Below are positions 31,548 to 43,521 of a DNA stretch of 64,000 bases, one piece after another; position 1 is the first letter of the stretch; every line of letters begins with the position of its first letter. The stretch covers positions 622,501-686,500 of the forward strand of contig JAKIMF020000001.1 of assembly GCA_022605425.2 (NCBI GenBank). The letters are read 5' to 3'. The notes beneath the pieces were generated by a model. That model saw only the letters and a list, made by a program, of their open reading frames with translations, made no database searches and was not told the origin of the DNA. The translations under genes and the position numbers were made by a program. This DNA is from Hamiltosporidium tvaerminnensis (lineage: Eukaryota; Microsporidia; Dubosqiidae).

Positions 31548-33126
31548 TATAAACATGACCTGGTCCGCGGATTTTTCTGAGGCTTGAAAAATCTAAAATT
31601 TCAATTATAATTTTCTTAAAAAAGATTCAACCCTCAAGGAAATCTAGTAATTCAAATATTATTTTCCTCAATTCGTATTTCCTCACCTATACTTCTAATA
31701 TTCATTCTGATTTATAGGGGTTCTCAGAAATATTTAAAAATTTAAAAATAAACACAAAAAGCTATAAAATTAAAATTTAGCTCATACTTAACTCAAATTC
31801 CTAATGATTCTTCTGCTTATAATTTACAAAAATAATTTCTAATATGAAAACCAATATGCTTGAAAATTATAGTTTTAAACTTACAGGATTGATAAAAACA
31901 TAGAAGAAGCATTGAAAGTGGTGAATATTGCAATATAAAATCATTTTGGTGAGTTAATCACTGATAAAATTAAAATTTGCATATATATTACGAGATATAA
32001 TATTTTGAATTTATAAGTTGATTATATTGGTAACAAACGTAAATTTAGTTATTTCCTAAATATAGGAATTGTTCTTTAATAAATATTGTGACAATGAGAT
32101 TCAAATACAAAACATCTGACTTACAAATAACATATAATTTTATTTTATATTCTAAGAATAATATTGGAGTTTGAAATATATAAAAAATTGTTTAAATCAT
32201 ATTAGAACGAATCATATTTATCGACTAGAATGAATCCTTACAGATTGCAAATTGACGTATAAAAAGCTGAGTGATGAAGGTTATTTAAAGTAAAATACAT
32301 TTAGATATAATATGTTTCGATTCTAGCATATAATATTTATAGAACGATCTTAAATTTTTTTATGTTAACATAAGCAGATTAATGAATGAATTTCATAATT
32401 ATACGTTTGATTTTTTTTAACTTCTATAATATAACACGAAATGCATTTTAAAGTATTAAAAAGTACAACAAAAAAATTTTAATTGCTTTATGGAAAGCTT
32501 TTGTCTTCACCAAATAGAAATAAGATTCTGAAGAAGATTGCCTTCTATTTTTCACGTTGAAAAACAAACAAAACTTCCCATATTTTTATATAAAAATATG
32601 ACCCGATGTTGAACAACATTTGTTGCAATTTCAGAATAAGAAATAAACGAGGATAGAATTATTGGACACACTTGATTGGATCAATTAACTTGTAATATAT
32701 TTATAAAACAATCGAATGGAGGAATCACATTAGAAGACACGAAAATAAACATAAGCGAACAGTCGAAATCAGAAGGAGAAAATATTAGGTACGAGAGGTA
32801 TAATAAAATATAAAAAAATGTGAAAAAAGTTTTAACGCTGAATTTTATAGAATAAAAATTAAAATACTCAAAATGAATAGTATAATTACCAAGAAAAACA
32901 AAATATAAAAAATATTGTAATTTATAATTTACTAAGATACTAAACATAAAAGCAAGATCTTTTATATATCAAAGAAATAATTCAAGGTGCAGCGTAAATA
33001 CCAATTAGTTTTAATCACATAAAGAATTTTAAGACAATAGAAAACCTTTTATACTAACAAAACCTATAGAAACGAAGTATCCCCGCTTCTATACAAATTT
33101 TTAGAATTACTTAAATAATAGTTGAT
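31548..33126. other. AT-rich intergenic, no gene seen
   Basis: Short ORFs only; an 88-aa hydrophobic frame at 32681-32947 is composition-driven. No recognisable repeat. Confidence 0.55.
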
Positions 33127-35478
33127 TTATTGGATGTTATCAGTGCCGATTCCCAAATAGCTTTTGAATTCTATTAGGTTTAAACCTCTCAACAATTCCA
33201 CATATTTATTATTTCTTTCTTCAAAAAAATCAGTATATATAAATAGAAACTTGAGTTTTTTAAACTGTAAAATTGAAATTAATTCCTCATTAGTAAATTC
33301 ATGGACTGAAATATGTAATTCAAAAATTGTTTCTTTGATGTTTGATCGAAGAATTGCTTCTAAAAGTTTACCGTACATGTTTTTCCTATAAATATACAAT
33401 TTTAAACTTCTTAGCACCTTCAAGTTTCCCACAGTTTCAAGATCTTCTTGATATAAGAATTCCGAATCGTAAACTAGCTTTTCAAGTGAATCTAAATCAA
33501 AAAAAAATGTGAACACGTGTAAAATACTGAATGCTGGACTTCTCTTACACTTTATTCGATTATCATATTTAAATGAGCATAGGCTTGGTAGATGACTACA
33601 TTTTTTAATGTGAGAAATATTCAAATCGATGATTTTCTCTTCAAAACCGTAATTTTTACGATTTAAATTATAAGTGAATAGCAAAGTGATTGAAAGATAT
33701 TTTAAAGACATAAATTTACTAATGAAGTAAAAAAAATGAACATTTAAAAAATCATCCAAATCGTAAAATTCCATACAAATAACCGATTGATTAAGAATAT
33801 TCAAAGATTCGGCATTTATTTCTTTATCAAACGAAAACATTTTAAACCAAATTAAAACTAAACTATTGGATTTCAATAGAGTACCAAAAAGCTCTGAAGT
33901 CAATTTTATATTGGAAAAATACAATTTAGTTAGAGATTTGAATGATTCTAAAAAAATGTAATTTTCTAGGCAATTACTTTTAACGTTTTTAAAATCCAAT
34001 TTTAAACGTTTTATAGATTCAAAGTCGAATATTTCTTTGAAATCGGATGGAATATAAGTTCTTTCCAATACTACTAGATTAATTCCAACTATATATTTGT
34101 TTAAATTATATTTTATGAAAGTATCTGATGCGGCTAAAAAATCAGATAATTCTATTTTGCAGCATAAATCAACATTAAATTTCTCTTTCTTTTTAAGGAA
34201 TAAACTGGAATGGTGTTTTAAATGTAGATCGATGTATTTCAGCGAAATTATTTTGACATTTTTTATATATTCTAATGCCGTAATAGACTCTAAACTAATT
34301 ATTTCATTGATTTCGATTTCGCGGAAAACTAGTGTAAGTTTTTCAGAATTCTTTAAATAACGTATTATTTCTTCGATGGGATTTGTTAAGCGTGGGATTA
34401 TAAGTTTAAATATTTTTATTGATTTAAAATATTCCGTTTCGTTAAGTTTATGAAATATCGGTAAATATTTATGTTGAATGAGGATTGAAATTTTTCTTAC
34501 ATTTGGTGGAAATGAAGAAACGACTATATTTAGATTTATTCCTCGTGGGAATGTATAGAAATCTACATAGAATTTATTAATATAAAAAATTCCTATCATA
34601 ACTTTCCATATTTCATAAAATTTTAAATTTAATAAATGATTATAAAAATAAAATTCGAATTCTTCGATCTGTAAGCTAATATAGTTTTTATCTAATTTAT
34701 ATTTTTTGTACAGCCTGTTTCGCATAGAGAATATCATTGGATTATATTTATGAAAAAGTTCATAGATAAACTTCTTTGATAATAAATAAAATTTGAAGAA
34801 ACACTCTATCACATCACGAACGTGTAAATTGTTATATTCTCTGTGACATAAACAAAAACCAGCTGAAATTCGTGCAAAATACTCTTCGTTAAACATTATC
34901 GAATGGAAAACCAGCAATTTTATGAATATTTTATATTCATTATTTCTATTTACTCTGAAAATATTCAAATATTTTAGAAATTCGAAAAAAACAACTGGCT
35001 CAATTTTCATAGTACATTCATTCGTTTCTAATAGTTTAAGGAAACATATCAATATCCTATAATCAGTTTTTTCAATATATATCGAGACTTCTTCTTTCTT
35101 TTCAATGAGTTTTTCATTAAAAAATTCAAATTCTAGAAATATATCATTCGGATATGAAAACTGAAACATGCTAGTAGAATTATATGAAGTTAAATATCGC
35201 TTAAAACGATTTTCTTGAGTACTGTGAAGTAGCGTACATGTTTTCATGCATAAGAAATGCACATCTTGATAATCTTGTAAAGAGCCGAATTCTTTATTCT
35301 CATCAATCTCTAAAATTTTCACGTTCAATCTACATATATGAATTTTAGAGAATAGAATTGCAAAAATGGAAAAACGAATGTATGAAACCGTATAGATATT
35401 CAAATAATAGATTAATTTACCTAAAACAATAACAATACCAAATCTAGTTGTTTTATTTTCTGCATCTATAATATTCAT
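33127..35478 (-). CDS. leucine-rich repeat protein, lineage-specific family
   Basis: 783 aa from the ATG at 35478, which aligns with the paralogue's MNTID start; the frame is open further upstream but only from a TTG. A hydrophobic stretch (about 14-46, VSYIRFSIFAILF) could be a signal anchor. Residues 100-200 contain a BTB-like pattern (VSIYIEKTDYRILICFLKLL, then FFEFLKYLNIFRV). From about 310 onward the protein consists of L/I/F-rich repeats of roughly 25-30 residues (SLTKLYFSNIKLTSELFGTL and similar), consistent with LRRs. LRR families of unknown role are a known feature of expanded microsporidian genomes; secretion or host interaction is inference. It is the intact counterpart of the frameshifted copy at 19.3-21.6 kb. 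Confidence 0.75.
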   Translation of the reverse strand: MNIIDAENKTTRFGIVIVLGKLIYYLNIYTVSYIRFSIFAILFSKIHICRLNVKILEIDENKEFGSLQDYQDVHFLCMKTCTLLHSTQENRFKRYLTSYNSTSMFQFSYPNDIFLEFEFFNEKLIEKKEEVSIYIEKTDYRILICFLKLLETNECTMKIEPVVFFEFLKYLNIFRVNRNNEYKIFIKLLVFHSIMFNEEYFARISAGFCLCHREYNNLHVRDVIECFFKFYLLSKKFIYELFHKYNPMIFSMRNRLYKKYKLDKNYISLQIEEFEFYFYNHLLNLKFYEIWKVMIGIFYINKFYVDFYTFPRGINLNIVVSSFPPNVRKISILIQHKYLPIFHKLNETEYFKSIKIFKLIIPRLTNPIEEIIRYLKNSEKLTLVFREIEINEIISLESITALEYIKNVKIISLKYIDLHLKHHSSLFLKKKEKFNVDLCCKIELSDFLAASDTFIKYNLNKYIVGINLVVLERTYIPSDFKEIFDFESIKRLKLDFKNVKSNCLENYIFLESFKSLTKLYFSNIKLTSELFGTLLKSNSLVLIWFKMFSFDKEINAESLNILNQSVICMEFYDLDDFLNVHFFYFISKFMSLKYLSITLLFTYNLNRKNYGFEEKIIDLNISHIKKCSHLPSLCSFKYDNRIKCKRSPAFSILHVFTFFFDLDSLEKLVYDSEFLYQEDLETVGNLKVLRSLKLYIYRKNMYGKLLEAILRSNIKETIFELHISVHEFTNEELISILQFKKLKFLFIYTDFFEERNNKYVELLRGLNLIEFKSYLGIGTDNIQ

Positions 35479-36630
35479 TTTGTAAATGGTTTCCTCTGTT
35501 AATAAACTATTTAAATATAAATTCAGAAAAATATTTGCGATCAATAATGATTTAATATATATTTATCGTCAGTATATTAATTAAATTAAATAAGTTAAAT
35601 TAAATTGTAATAAATCTGCTATAGAAAATAAGGTTGAAAAAATACAAAAAAAGCCATATATTGTTTTTCTTAATTATTCTGCAACATAATATATTTATTT
35701 TTTGGTTATTTATACACAAAGAATATTTTTTTGTCTTCATTTGAAGTTATTCCTTCGAATAAGTTCTTAACTTTTTCTTATTTGGGAACATCAGTCTCGA
35801 TTATAATAGAATTTGTTTTTAATTTAAAATATTTATGTTTTTTTTCTTTGGAATTGAGTAAATATAGCCACTTTTAAAAGAATCTGCAAGGCAAAGCGTG
35901 AATAAAATTGGTGTGAAAATATCTATTTAGATTTTGAATAGACACAAACTCACATCATTTAAGGTAATTTCGTGTGAATTTGTAAAAATGAGAGTTAATC
36001 AAGAAAGGGTGAACCTCTTTCTACCGCCTTACTTTGAAATTATTTGTGTAACTAGATTGGAAAACGGAAGCAAAATTTTATGTATGTACCACGTAAAAGT
36101 ATGAAAATCTTGCCTTACTCACTTTACTCAGAAAAATTAGCGCTTAGGAGATATTCAAACACATACACTTCGAAGGTGAGAATGATAAATTGCAAGAAAT
36201 TGATTTGATAAGTGATTGCCACTTCACGATATTTCTCATGTAATCCTACAAGTTATATTTTCTCCGGAAACTATTAGATACGGAAATTATATACAAAGTC
36301 AAAATACTGCCCTGTTAGGAGCACAAAGAGTTTTTTGTCTATAATTCCACAACCAGCAACAGAAGTGGACAAACTTTCCAAGCAAACCCCCAACCCAGTG
36401 CATGTTTCTAGACATTTTTTATATGAAAGCTTTGAGACATAGGTGTATTATGGATAAATATGGTATCTCGGTGAAGTTCCCTTTTTTTAACCTAGCAATG
36501 CATCAATGCCCTTAAAAAAATATGGAATATACGTCTTTTACAAAAAGAAATGATACATATTGTTTTAAATATTTTTTGTCACTGTTGCAATTTATTTTTA
36601 GCTCAACTAATTATCCAGCTAATATTTCAC
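35479..36630. other. intergenic with partial family-A-like remnant
   Basis: Mostly AT-rich. 35870-35960 (ATAGCCACTTTTAAAAGAAT, then GGCAAAGCGTGAATAAAATT) resembles the short end of family A. No gene. Confidence 0.45.
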
Positions 36631-36792
36631 AACGGTAGTATGAAGTCCCAAACTAGATGGCTAGACGATGTTAAAAAAAATTTGCGTAACCTTGGTGTGG
36701 AATAATATAAAGGATTGGCACTTGATCGTAATAAGTTGGAATTCATAGTAAATGAGGCTTGGCCTCTTACTGAACCACAATTATATTGCTAA
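36631..36792 (+). pseudogene. LINE C-terminal tail remnant
   Basis: Reads SQTRWLDDVKKNLRNLGVE, stop, YKGLALDRNKLEFIVNEAWP, ending at a stop. The RWLDDV...L..LGV...A.DR...IV.EA pattern is the C-terminal signature of many Jockey/RTE-like LINE polyproteins. One internal stop shows it is dead. It could be the end of the same kind of element as the RT remnant at 26.95 kb. Confidence 0.7.
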
Positions 36793-37035
36793 TTAAGCAT
36801 AAACTATCATGAAAATGATTTTTGTTTGATATTTATAACTAGATCTAAAATAAATAAGATGTTCATGTGAATAGTTAGTCTATTTTATTGTTGATTTCTT
36901 CTTTTCGAATTAAAGTCATACTCAAGATGAATTAAAGCTTTTCATGATATTTTATTAGAAATTTTAGAAATTTTATTTTGAAAGGGGTTACATTTCATTC
37001 TTAATAAAGCCTTCTCTATTCAAAAAGAATTAGGG

Positions 37036-37105
37036 AATCGATCGAGTATCGAATGTGGTTCTTTAGAATCGAATTCTGATATCCTGAAAAATAGATCATT
37101 ATCAA
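37036..37105 (-). mobile_element. tRNA-Glu-like repeat, decayed
   Basis: On the minus strand: AATGATCTATTTTTCAGGAT (A-box region decayed), AGGATATCAGAATTCGATTC (the real tRNA has AGGATATCGGACTTTCACTC) and CATTCGATACTCGATCG (B box). GGATATC plus TTC at the anticodon position is retained. It shares GATACTCG with the 11.7-kb copy rather than the GATTCCCG of the functional tRNA, suggesting those repeats descend from a common mobile copy. Confidence 0.5.
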
Positions 37106-38889
37106 TTATTTTTTCTGTAAATAATCTAAGTCAATTTTATTCGTTTTAAAAAACATTTGTCTTTCTACTGTATTTTGGTATGAAGATCGGCACAACGAGG
37201 TTTGATTAATTATTCATAATGTATATAATTACCGAATTTCTTTTCCATTTTGAGTATATGTGTAAGCTAATTATTATTACATTGGTATATAGGGGTTTTT
37301 TTTATATTTCTAACAAAGCTACACGCCAGATAAATGCAAAAAAAAAACGTCTTAGGTTAAACTTTAAGCCAAAAAAACTGCTAAATGTTCTGATATAAAC
37401 GTTACCTTAAACAATAAACGTTTAAGTTTAAAATAAATCTCTAGTCTAAGGAAAAAAATTTAAAATACTTAGTACGTCAATTCGACCCTAAAATAATATC
37501 GAAGAGACATATTGTGCAGTCTCAGAAATACTTACATAAAAAAGAGAAAATTACTGCTGCAAAGATGTTATAAGCAGAAAATAAGGAAGTTTTCAGGTGG
37601 ATCCGTATCGATTTTAGAATAAATTTTCATTTCAAGTACCAAGAAATTCCAGATTTCCTAGCCTAAATAAAAAAAATTGGATTATATTACGATTAAAACA
37701 ATATTAACTTATAAAGCTTATTATAGTTAAAATAAATCTCAATACTAGAACATTAAATATCCAAACCAAAAAAAATCTTTGGCTCAAAGCAAAATTTTAG
37801 ATAAATTCTTCTCGTAAAATATGAATTACAGATCTTCTAATATAAACTTTATTTGAATAGTCCTTTGAAAGTAGTTTTATTTTTTTAGCTTAGATACCCA
37901 TTGTATACAATAATCTCTTCAAATGTACACTCAAGATTTATTTTTTTGCTTCATCTTAGTCTGAAGTTGTTGTTATAAAACAAAGGTCAGAAATTTCATG
38001 TCTTTTCAACATATCACTACATACACTTTACTCATAGTCTTAATGAAGTATCTGTGGTCTATGTATTTCCTCCTTAGTATGGCGTCTAGTAACGTTTTTT
38101 TTCTAAAATCCTATCAGCATTTGGGTTTACATCTGCTTAGTCTTTTTATTTTCTGAATGAGTTTCGAAAGTCTTCTTGATATATTTTCCATTATATCGAT
38201 GCTTCTATAATTGAGAATATTTTATGCTTTTCAGGATATATCTTATGATATCATGCAGTAATCTCTTCTTCTGAAATGCCACTTGAAATTATTTTTTAAA
38301 AAAATCCATCACTTAAAATTTTGATCTTATGTCAACGGTTCGCACCAACTTATTTTTTCAGTTGCTTCACTTTGAAGATATTCCGGCGAAGAACTCCACA
38401 TTTCAATATGTGTAGTATAAACTTGATGGTCTGAATAAATCCATTAAAAATTATCTATCTGTCAACGAATGTGCTTAAATGTGTGAAGATCATTGCTGCC
38501 ATATTGGTCGGATATAAGCGACGCTGGAGCCATAGTTCCTTCCCAAAATTCCGAGTTTTAACAGATATGAAGAGGAATAGAATAACTAACTAAGTTGTAT
38601 CAATTTATTTCAATCTATAATAAATAAAACGAACTTTATATTTTGAACTTAATTGAGTCATCAAGTTATTATTCTGCATACTTATTTTCAAGGAGTTTTC
38701 AAAAAGGTGACTCTAAATTTATTTTGTAGATGTGAACTAATATTTTTAGAAGAATAAAGTAAATAAACATACACTTTAATAAATAGTCTAATGAGGTTAT
38801 ATTTATGTATTTTGTTTTTCGAAAACCAATCTATCTACTTTTTTTCTAGATTGAGTACAGTTTAAAACTACCATAGCTCACCTATAATA
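37106..38889. other. decayed intergenic DNA
   Basis: No coding potential. 38440-38590 contains a degraded family-A end (AAAAATTATCTATCTGTCAA, then TGTGTGAAGATCATTG). Confidence 0.5.
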
Positions 38890-39110
38890 TAAATATAGCG
38901 TAAAATTGCTGCCTTATATAGCCTTAGGTTCTTTTCTCCAAACTAGTTTGAATGCAGGTCAATGCATTAATGAATTACCTGATGCATTATATAACTTTGC
39001 ATGTGGTTTTCGATTTTCGAGATTCATTCATTCTATTAGTTTGCTAGTTGAAGGCATGGATTTTTTGGAATCTCTTTGTAGAAATATTTACATGTAGGAA
39101 GCCTTAGATC
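38890..39110 (-). mobile_element. decayed fragment of the R2/R4-type retrotransposon
   Basis: GCATTATATAACTTTGCATG, then TGGTTTTCGATTTTCGAG, matches the intact element at 47938-47985 (GCATTATATAACTTTGAATG, TAGTTTTCGTTTTTCTA), with further patchy similarity on both sides. A 63-aa plus-strand ORF here is antisense to that decayed frame and not a gene. Confidence 0.6.
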
Positions 39111-41116
39111 AGAGTAATTGTGGCTTGTTACTATGCTATACCTTAAGATTTAAGCCACATTTAGTTTATTTTTCTTTACATTTTTCTCGAAAATCGAGGA
39201 GACTCAAATGTCATATATTTACAAATCAACTCTAAATCTTAAAGGATTTTACTGGTTTGTTTTAGTAAGATACAGACCATTTTATATTCCGTTGTAAATT
39301 TACTAGTTATTCATCAACACTGCAAGCCTTACATCATCTTGCTAACAAAATTCAACAAGTTAAAGTCACATTATTCCTACAGATGGTTTTTTTTACAATT
39401 TTGCATGTTTTTTAATAGCTTGAAATAGGCCCTCTTTTGTGATATAAATTGATATAGTAATTAATTTTGAAATTCTTTTCCTTTCAAATGTTTAATTAGC
39501 TATGTGTTTAATTTATTTCACAATATTCTATTATTTACCAGTATCTACAGCCAAATATTTTCACAGAAGCACTGTATGCTTGGAATATGTATCAAATGTG
39601 GCCGATTTTTATCTTTTAACCTCTAACTTTATATTTGATAACAATTCTATACCTCAAAAACCAAAGCAGCTGGTATTTTTAGGCTCAGATAAATATAACT
39701 TCTAAAATCAATACAATAAATATTAATCCTAAAAAACTATGATAATACAAAAAAATAATTGGAAAAAGAATATTTATAACGCTTGTATTTTGATTTCGTA
39801 TTAGGCTATATTATAATAAAAGCATATAATAATTTGTATTTAAGATGAAGAAATGCAGCTTTTGTTGTTTATAAAATGCCTATTTCCTTTACAAAAATCG
39901 AGAACAGAAGAAGACAGATACAATTTCTATTTCTTCGGCTATATACATCTTAATTACTCTGATAAATACATATTAAATTATTTTTTTGAATTTCATATAA
40001 TATAAGCATTTCTTTAAACAGAAACATAGGTCAAGACAAATAAGAGAATCTTTTTTTACTTACTACCGATGATCTTTTTTAAAAACCAGATACATTTTTT
40101 TGATCATAAATTTTATTTTATACTGAAAAAATAAACGTTAGAATCGAGAGATCTTCGACACATGTATATTTCTTTTACAAAAAAAGATGTAAAATAAAGA
40201 TAGGCGTATTAAAAACCATCTACTTGATAATGAGTAAGTGATATGGGTGTGAAAATCTTTGTTGGAATCCTAGTAAGATATAAACTCTAGCTTCTATGTA
40301 TATATTCCCTATAACTTTGACAACAAACTAATTTAATAGATGGGAACATAAAGAACTGTCTCGGAAATCAACGAACTGAAGCATAGAAAGAACAATGAAT
40401 TCTGTAATACAAGATTATTAGTTTGATAGATAAAGTAGAATAGCTCATGAGTTATGAAAACGCCTGAGTACTAATAACCAGCCTTTCTTAAAAAAGAAAT
40501 AGACGCAGAAAATTCTTTGGAGTATAAAGCGACATAATCACTTAGAATTTCATCTGTTAATATTCAAATTCGAAAGATCAAAAAGAATGAAATAAGCAAG
40601 TAAGTATTTTCATTTTCCTTTCATGAATTGTATTAAAATTTTATTTTTATAAAAATTTACTCTCAAAATTTGTTTCTTCAGAATATATCTACAAAACAAT
40701 ATTTATTGCCAATCTTCATATATTTATACTACCAATAAATCTGAAAATCTTAATTCGATTCGTAATAAAATTTATCCAAAAACAAAAATCTAAGATTGAA
40801 CTACGATCGAAACATAATTTGCAAAAAAAATGTAAACCACAATAAAAATCGATATTAAAAACCGATTTAAAAGCCAAAAGAATAGCAAGCCATATACTTA
40901 GATTGGAATAGGAAGTCATTATATAACGCATATTAGAACACAAATACATTATAATATTCTTTTAATAATCTAAAACCACAATAAGAAAATCCGAGTTTAA
41001 CAGAACAAGAATTAATTTATAAATATCTAATAAAATCTTTACTTTTATCTGTATCTTTAAATTACCTAAGATAGATGTTTCATCATATCTGAATTGTTTA
41101 TAATTAAATCTCAATC
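39111..41116. other. decayed intergenic DNA
   Basis: No gene. 40190-40400 (AAAAACCATCTACTTGATAA, then AATGAGTAAGTGATATGGGT) is a further family-A end copy. Confidence 0.5.
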
Positions 41117-41345
41117 TATCAGAATTAAAGAATTAAATCTATCAGATATATAAGACACAGAAAGACTAAGAAAATATTTTCTAAAATCAAGAAAGATAAT
41201 TAAATCTATCAGATATTTAGACACAGAAAGACTAAGAAAATATTTTCTAAAATCAAGAAAGATAATTAAATCTATCAGATATTTAGACACAGAAAGACTA
41301 AGAAAATATTTTCTAAAATCAAGAAAGATAATTAAATCTATCAGA
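41117..41345. repeat. 66-bp tandem array, about 3.3 units
   Basis: Units with exact 66-bp spacing (AGACACAGAAAGACTAAGAA at 41153, 41219 and 41285). Because 66 is a multiple of three, the minus strand stays open as a 118-aa frame with 22-residue repeats (FLDFRKYFLSLSVSKYLIDL). It has no start signal, and I regard it as a chance frame downstream of the INCENP gene. Confidence 0.9.
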
Positions 41346-41862
41346 TATATTTCGAATATATAGTAAATACTACTAGAGATAATAAAAATAAATATAAATC
41401 TAAAGTATTGCATCACATCTATCAAATATACATATAAATTATAATTTAATTTTTTGTTACAATTCATTACTTATCATATTTTTCAGATAAAAATATCATA
41501 ATTCAAGTCAAATTAAAACATAATAACAGAACTTATAAGATATAAGTAAATAACAATATCTGACAAATGAATAACAATCTAAATAAAATTCCATCAAATA
41601 TCAAATTTAAATTAAATAAAAACTATAAAAATTTACTAGGAAAAACTGTTGTAAAACCAAACATATTAGAAAAGAAAACTACTGGAAAAACGTATTAGAA
41701 ACGAAAATTTACCAGAAAAAACTTATCAGAAACAAAAACGTATTAGAAACAAAAACTTTACAGAAAAACTTACCAGAAACAAAAACTTATGAAAAACCCT
41801 AATTTTTAATATTAAAAACAAAAATAAATCTAATTAGAAACCTTAAATCATAAAAAAAATTA

Positions 41863-43521
41863 TTACTTAATAAATTTATTAGGACTTTCATTGGTTGCTG
41901 TACTGCAATAAGGAAATATTTTTTTAACATCCAAATCTTCCAAATAATAAAAATACTTTTCTAAATCGATATGTGACTGTTGTTTTACAATACCATTTAA
42001 ATTTGTATCTTTAGCCCATTCAGGAAGTTTAAAATTATCAAGAAGATCTTCTTCGTCATTTAATTTAACTACAGGAACCACAGTTTTAGGTTTGTAAGAA
42101 TTTAAATCAAACCGAATTGAATTTCTAAACGCACTTGAATTTCTTATTTGCTTATCGATAACGGATTTGTACAGAGAATCTACAGGGGTTCGTTTATAAA
42201 AAATTAAACTTGAATCTTTTGAATCTGGACTTCCACTGCTAAAAAAAGTCGTATTGCTTGATTTTTCTATCGTATTTTTTGTTTTACTGCCATTTGTCAT
42301 AAAAACATTTTGATTTTCAAATCCTTTACTTTTTGTACTCTCCACCACCGAATTCTTATCATCTTCACATCTTTCAACATTTAGAACTCGATCATCTTCA
42401 ATTTCAGTTTTAAATTGTGCAAGTAAATTGTCCAATTCTTCATTTACCTTTACAATAGAATCACTTAAATCAAATTTTAAATCTCCATTTTTTAAATCAA
42501 AAATTGTTAATCCAGAATTGTCTTCCTCCTCATTTTTATACATCAACGAATTTTCAATTTGTAATTTATTTTTCACATTTTTTTCCAAATCAAATTTATT
42601 TTCATTAAAATTTAAAGAATTATTTGAAGTCATCATATCTAATTGACACTCACTAGAAATATCCTCTTTAATAACTTTTTCTTCAACAAAATCTTTAATA
42701 TTCTCATGTAATATTGAAAAAGAAGATTTATTTTCTTTAAAATCTACATTCACCCCCTCATCAATAAAACTTCCTCTCTTCAAAGGAGTTTTTATATTTA
42801 ATTTAATTTTTTGTACTTTTTCCACCGATCTTTTCTCTTTTTTATTTACATCTCTAATTCCCCCACCAATAAATTCTTTTTTCACTGATTTTGAAATTAA
42901 ATTTTTATCAAAATTATTTTCTTTAATACTACTAGGATTATTACTAGTATTATTCATTTTATTATCAGGATTATTTACTTTATTATTATCAGTATTATTT
43001 AATCTAATATTTACTTTATTATTATTAGGATTATTAGAATTATTTACTCTATTATTATTATTAGTATTATTAGCATCTAATCTACTATTATCCATTTTAT
43101 TTACTCTACTATTATCCATTTTATTTTCTATTTTATTTAATCTACTATTATCCATTTTATTTACTCTACTATTATTATTAGTATCTAATCTACTATTATT
43201 ATTATTATTAATATCTAATCTACTAATATATTTACCAGTATTTTCAATATTTCTATTTACCCTCCCTATTGTCTTTACTTTACCACATCCATTAGTAATA
43301 TCCTTCCCTATTGTCTTTGCCTTTTTGTTATTTTCATTTTCTTTAAAAATAAAATTATTTTTGTTTTTTTTAACATTTTTCTCATTTTCTAATCCACTAT
43401 CAATATTTACATTTACATACTTTTTTATAATATTGTCTATTCGTTTGGTATAATCCTCTGAAACAGTAAGTAATACATCTTTAAATTCTTTTAAATATTT
43501 GTCAGTTTCTTCTACTTTCAT
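41863..43521 (-). CDS. SLI15: INCENP/Sli15-like chromosomal passenger protein
   Basis: 552 aa. The C-terminus is an IN-box: PEWAKDTNLNGIVKQQ (from residue 500), DLEKYFYYLEDLDVKKIFP, then STATNESP. This parallels the family P.WA.gT.L..AI..Q, LF.....LDLEDIF and the TSS...NSP tail that Aurora B phosphorylates; here the Ser-Ser pair would be Ser-Thr, and the Trp after it is replaced. The IN-box binds and activates Aurora kinase in the chromosomal passenger complex, which corrects kinetochore-microtubule attachment. The middle (residues 100-220) is Asn-rich low complexity built from AAT repeats, the remainder disordered and charged. The N-terminal 36 residues are helical, where INCENP binds Survivin/Borealin. 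CCC lies 9 bases upstream of the ATG (43531-43533). It is divergent from the KNL1 gene. Confidence 0.78.
   Translation of the reverse strand: MKVEETDKYLKEFKDVLLTVSEDYTKRIDNIIKKYVNVNIDSGLENEKNVKKNKNNFIFKENENNKKAKTIGKDITNGCGKVKTIGRVNRNIENTGKYISRLDINNNNNSRLDTNNNSRVNKMDNSRLNKIENKMDNSRVNKMDNSRLDANNTNNNNRVNNSNNPNNNKVNIRLNNTDNNKVNNPDNKMNNTSNNPSSIKENNFDKNLISKSVKKEFIGGGIRDVNKKEKRSVEKVQKIKLNIKTPLKRGSFIDEGVNVDFKENKSSFSILHENIKDFVEEKVIKEDISSECQLDMMTSNNSLNFNENKFDLEKNVKNKLQIENSLMYKNEEEDNSGLTIFDLKNGDLKFDLSDSIVKVNEELDNLLAQFKTEIEDDRVLNVERCEDDKNSVVESTKSKGFENQNVFMTNGSKTKNTIEKSSNTTFFSSGSPDSKDSSLIFYKRTPVDSLYKSVIDKQIRNSSAFRNSIRFDLNSYKPKTVVPVVKLNDEEDLLDNFKLPEWAKDTNLNGIVKQQSHIDLEKYFYYLEDLDVKKIFPYCSTATNESPNKFIK

Noticed and set aside
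41111..41467. 118-aa minus-strand ORF with 22-residue repeats
   Set aside because: It is the translation of a 66-bp tandem array; the period being a multiple of three keeps the frame open. No start signal or conserved ends.
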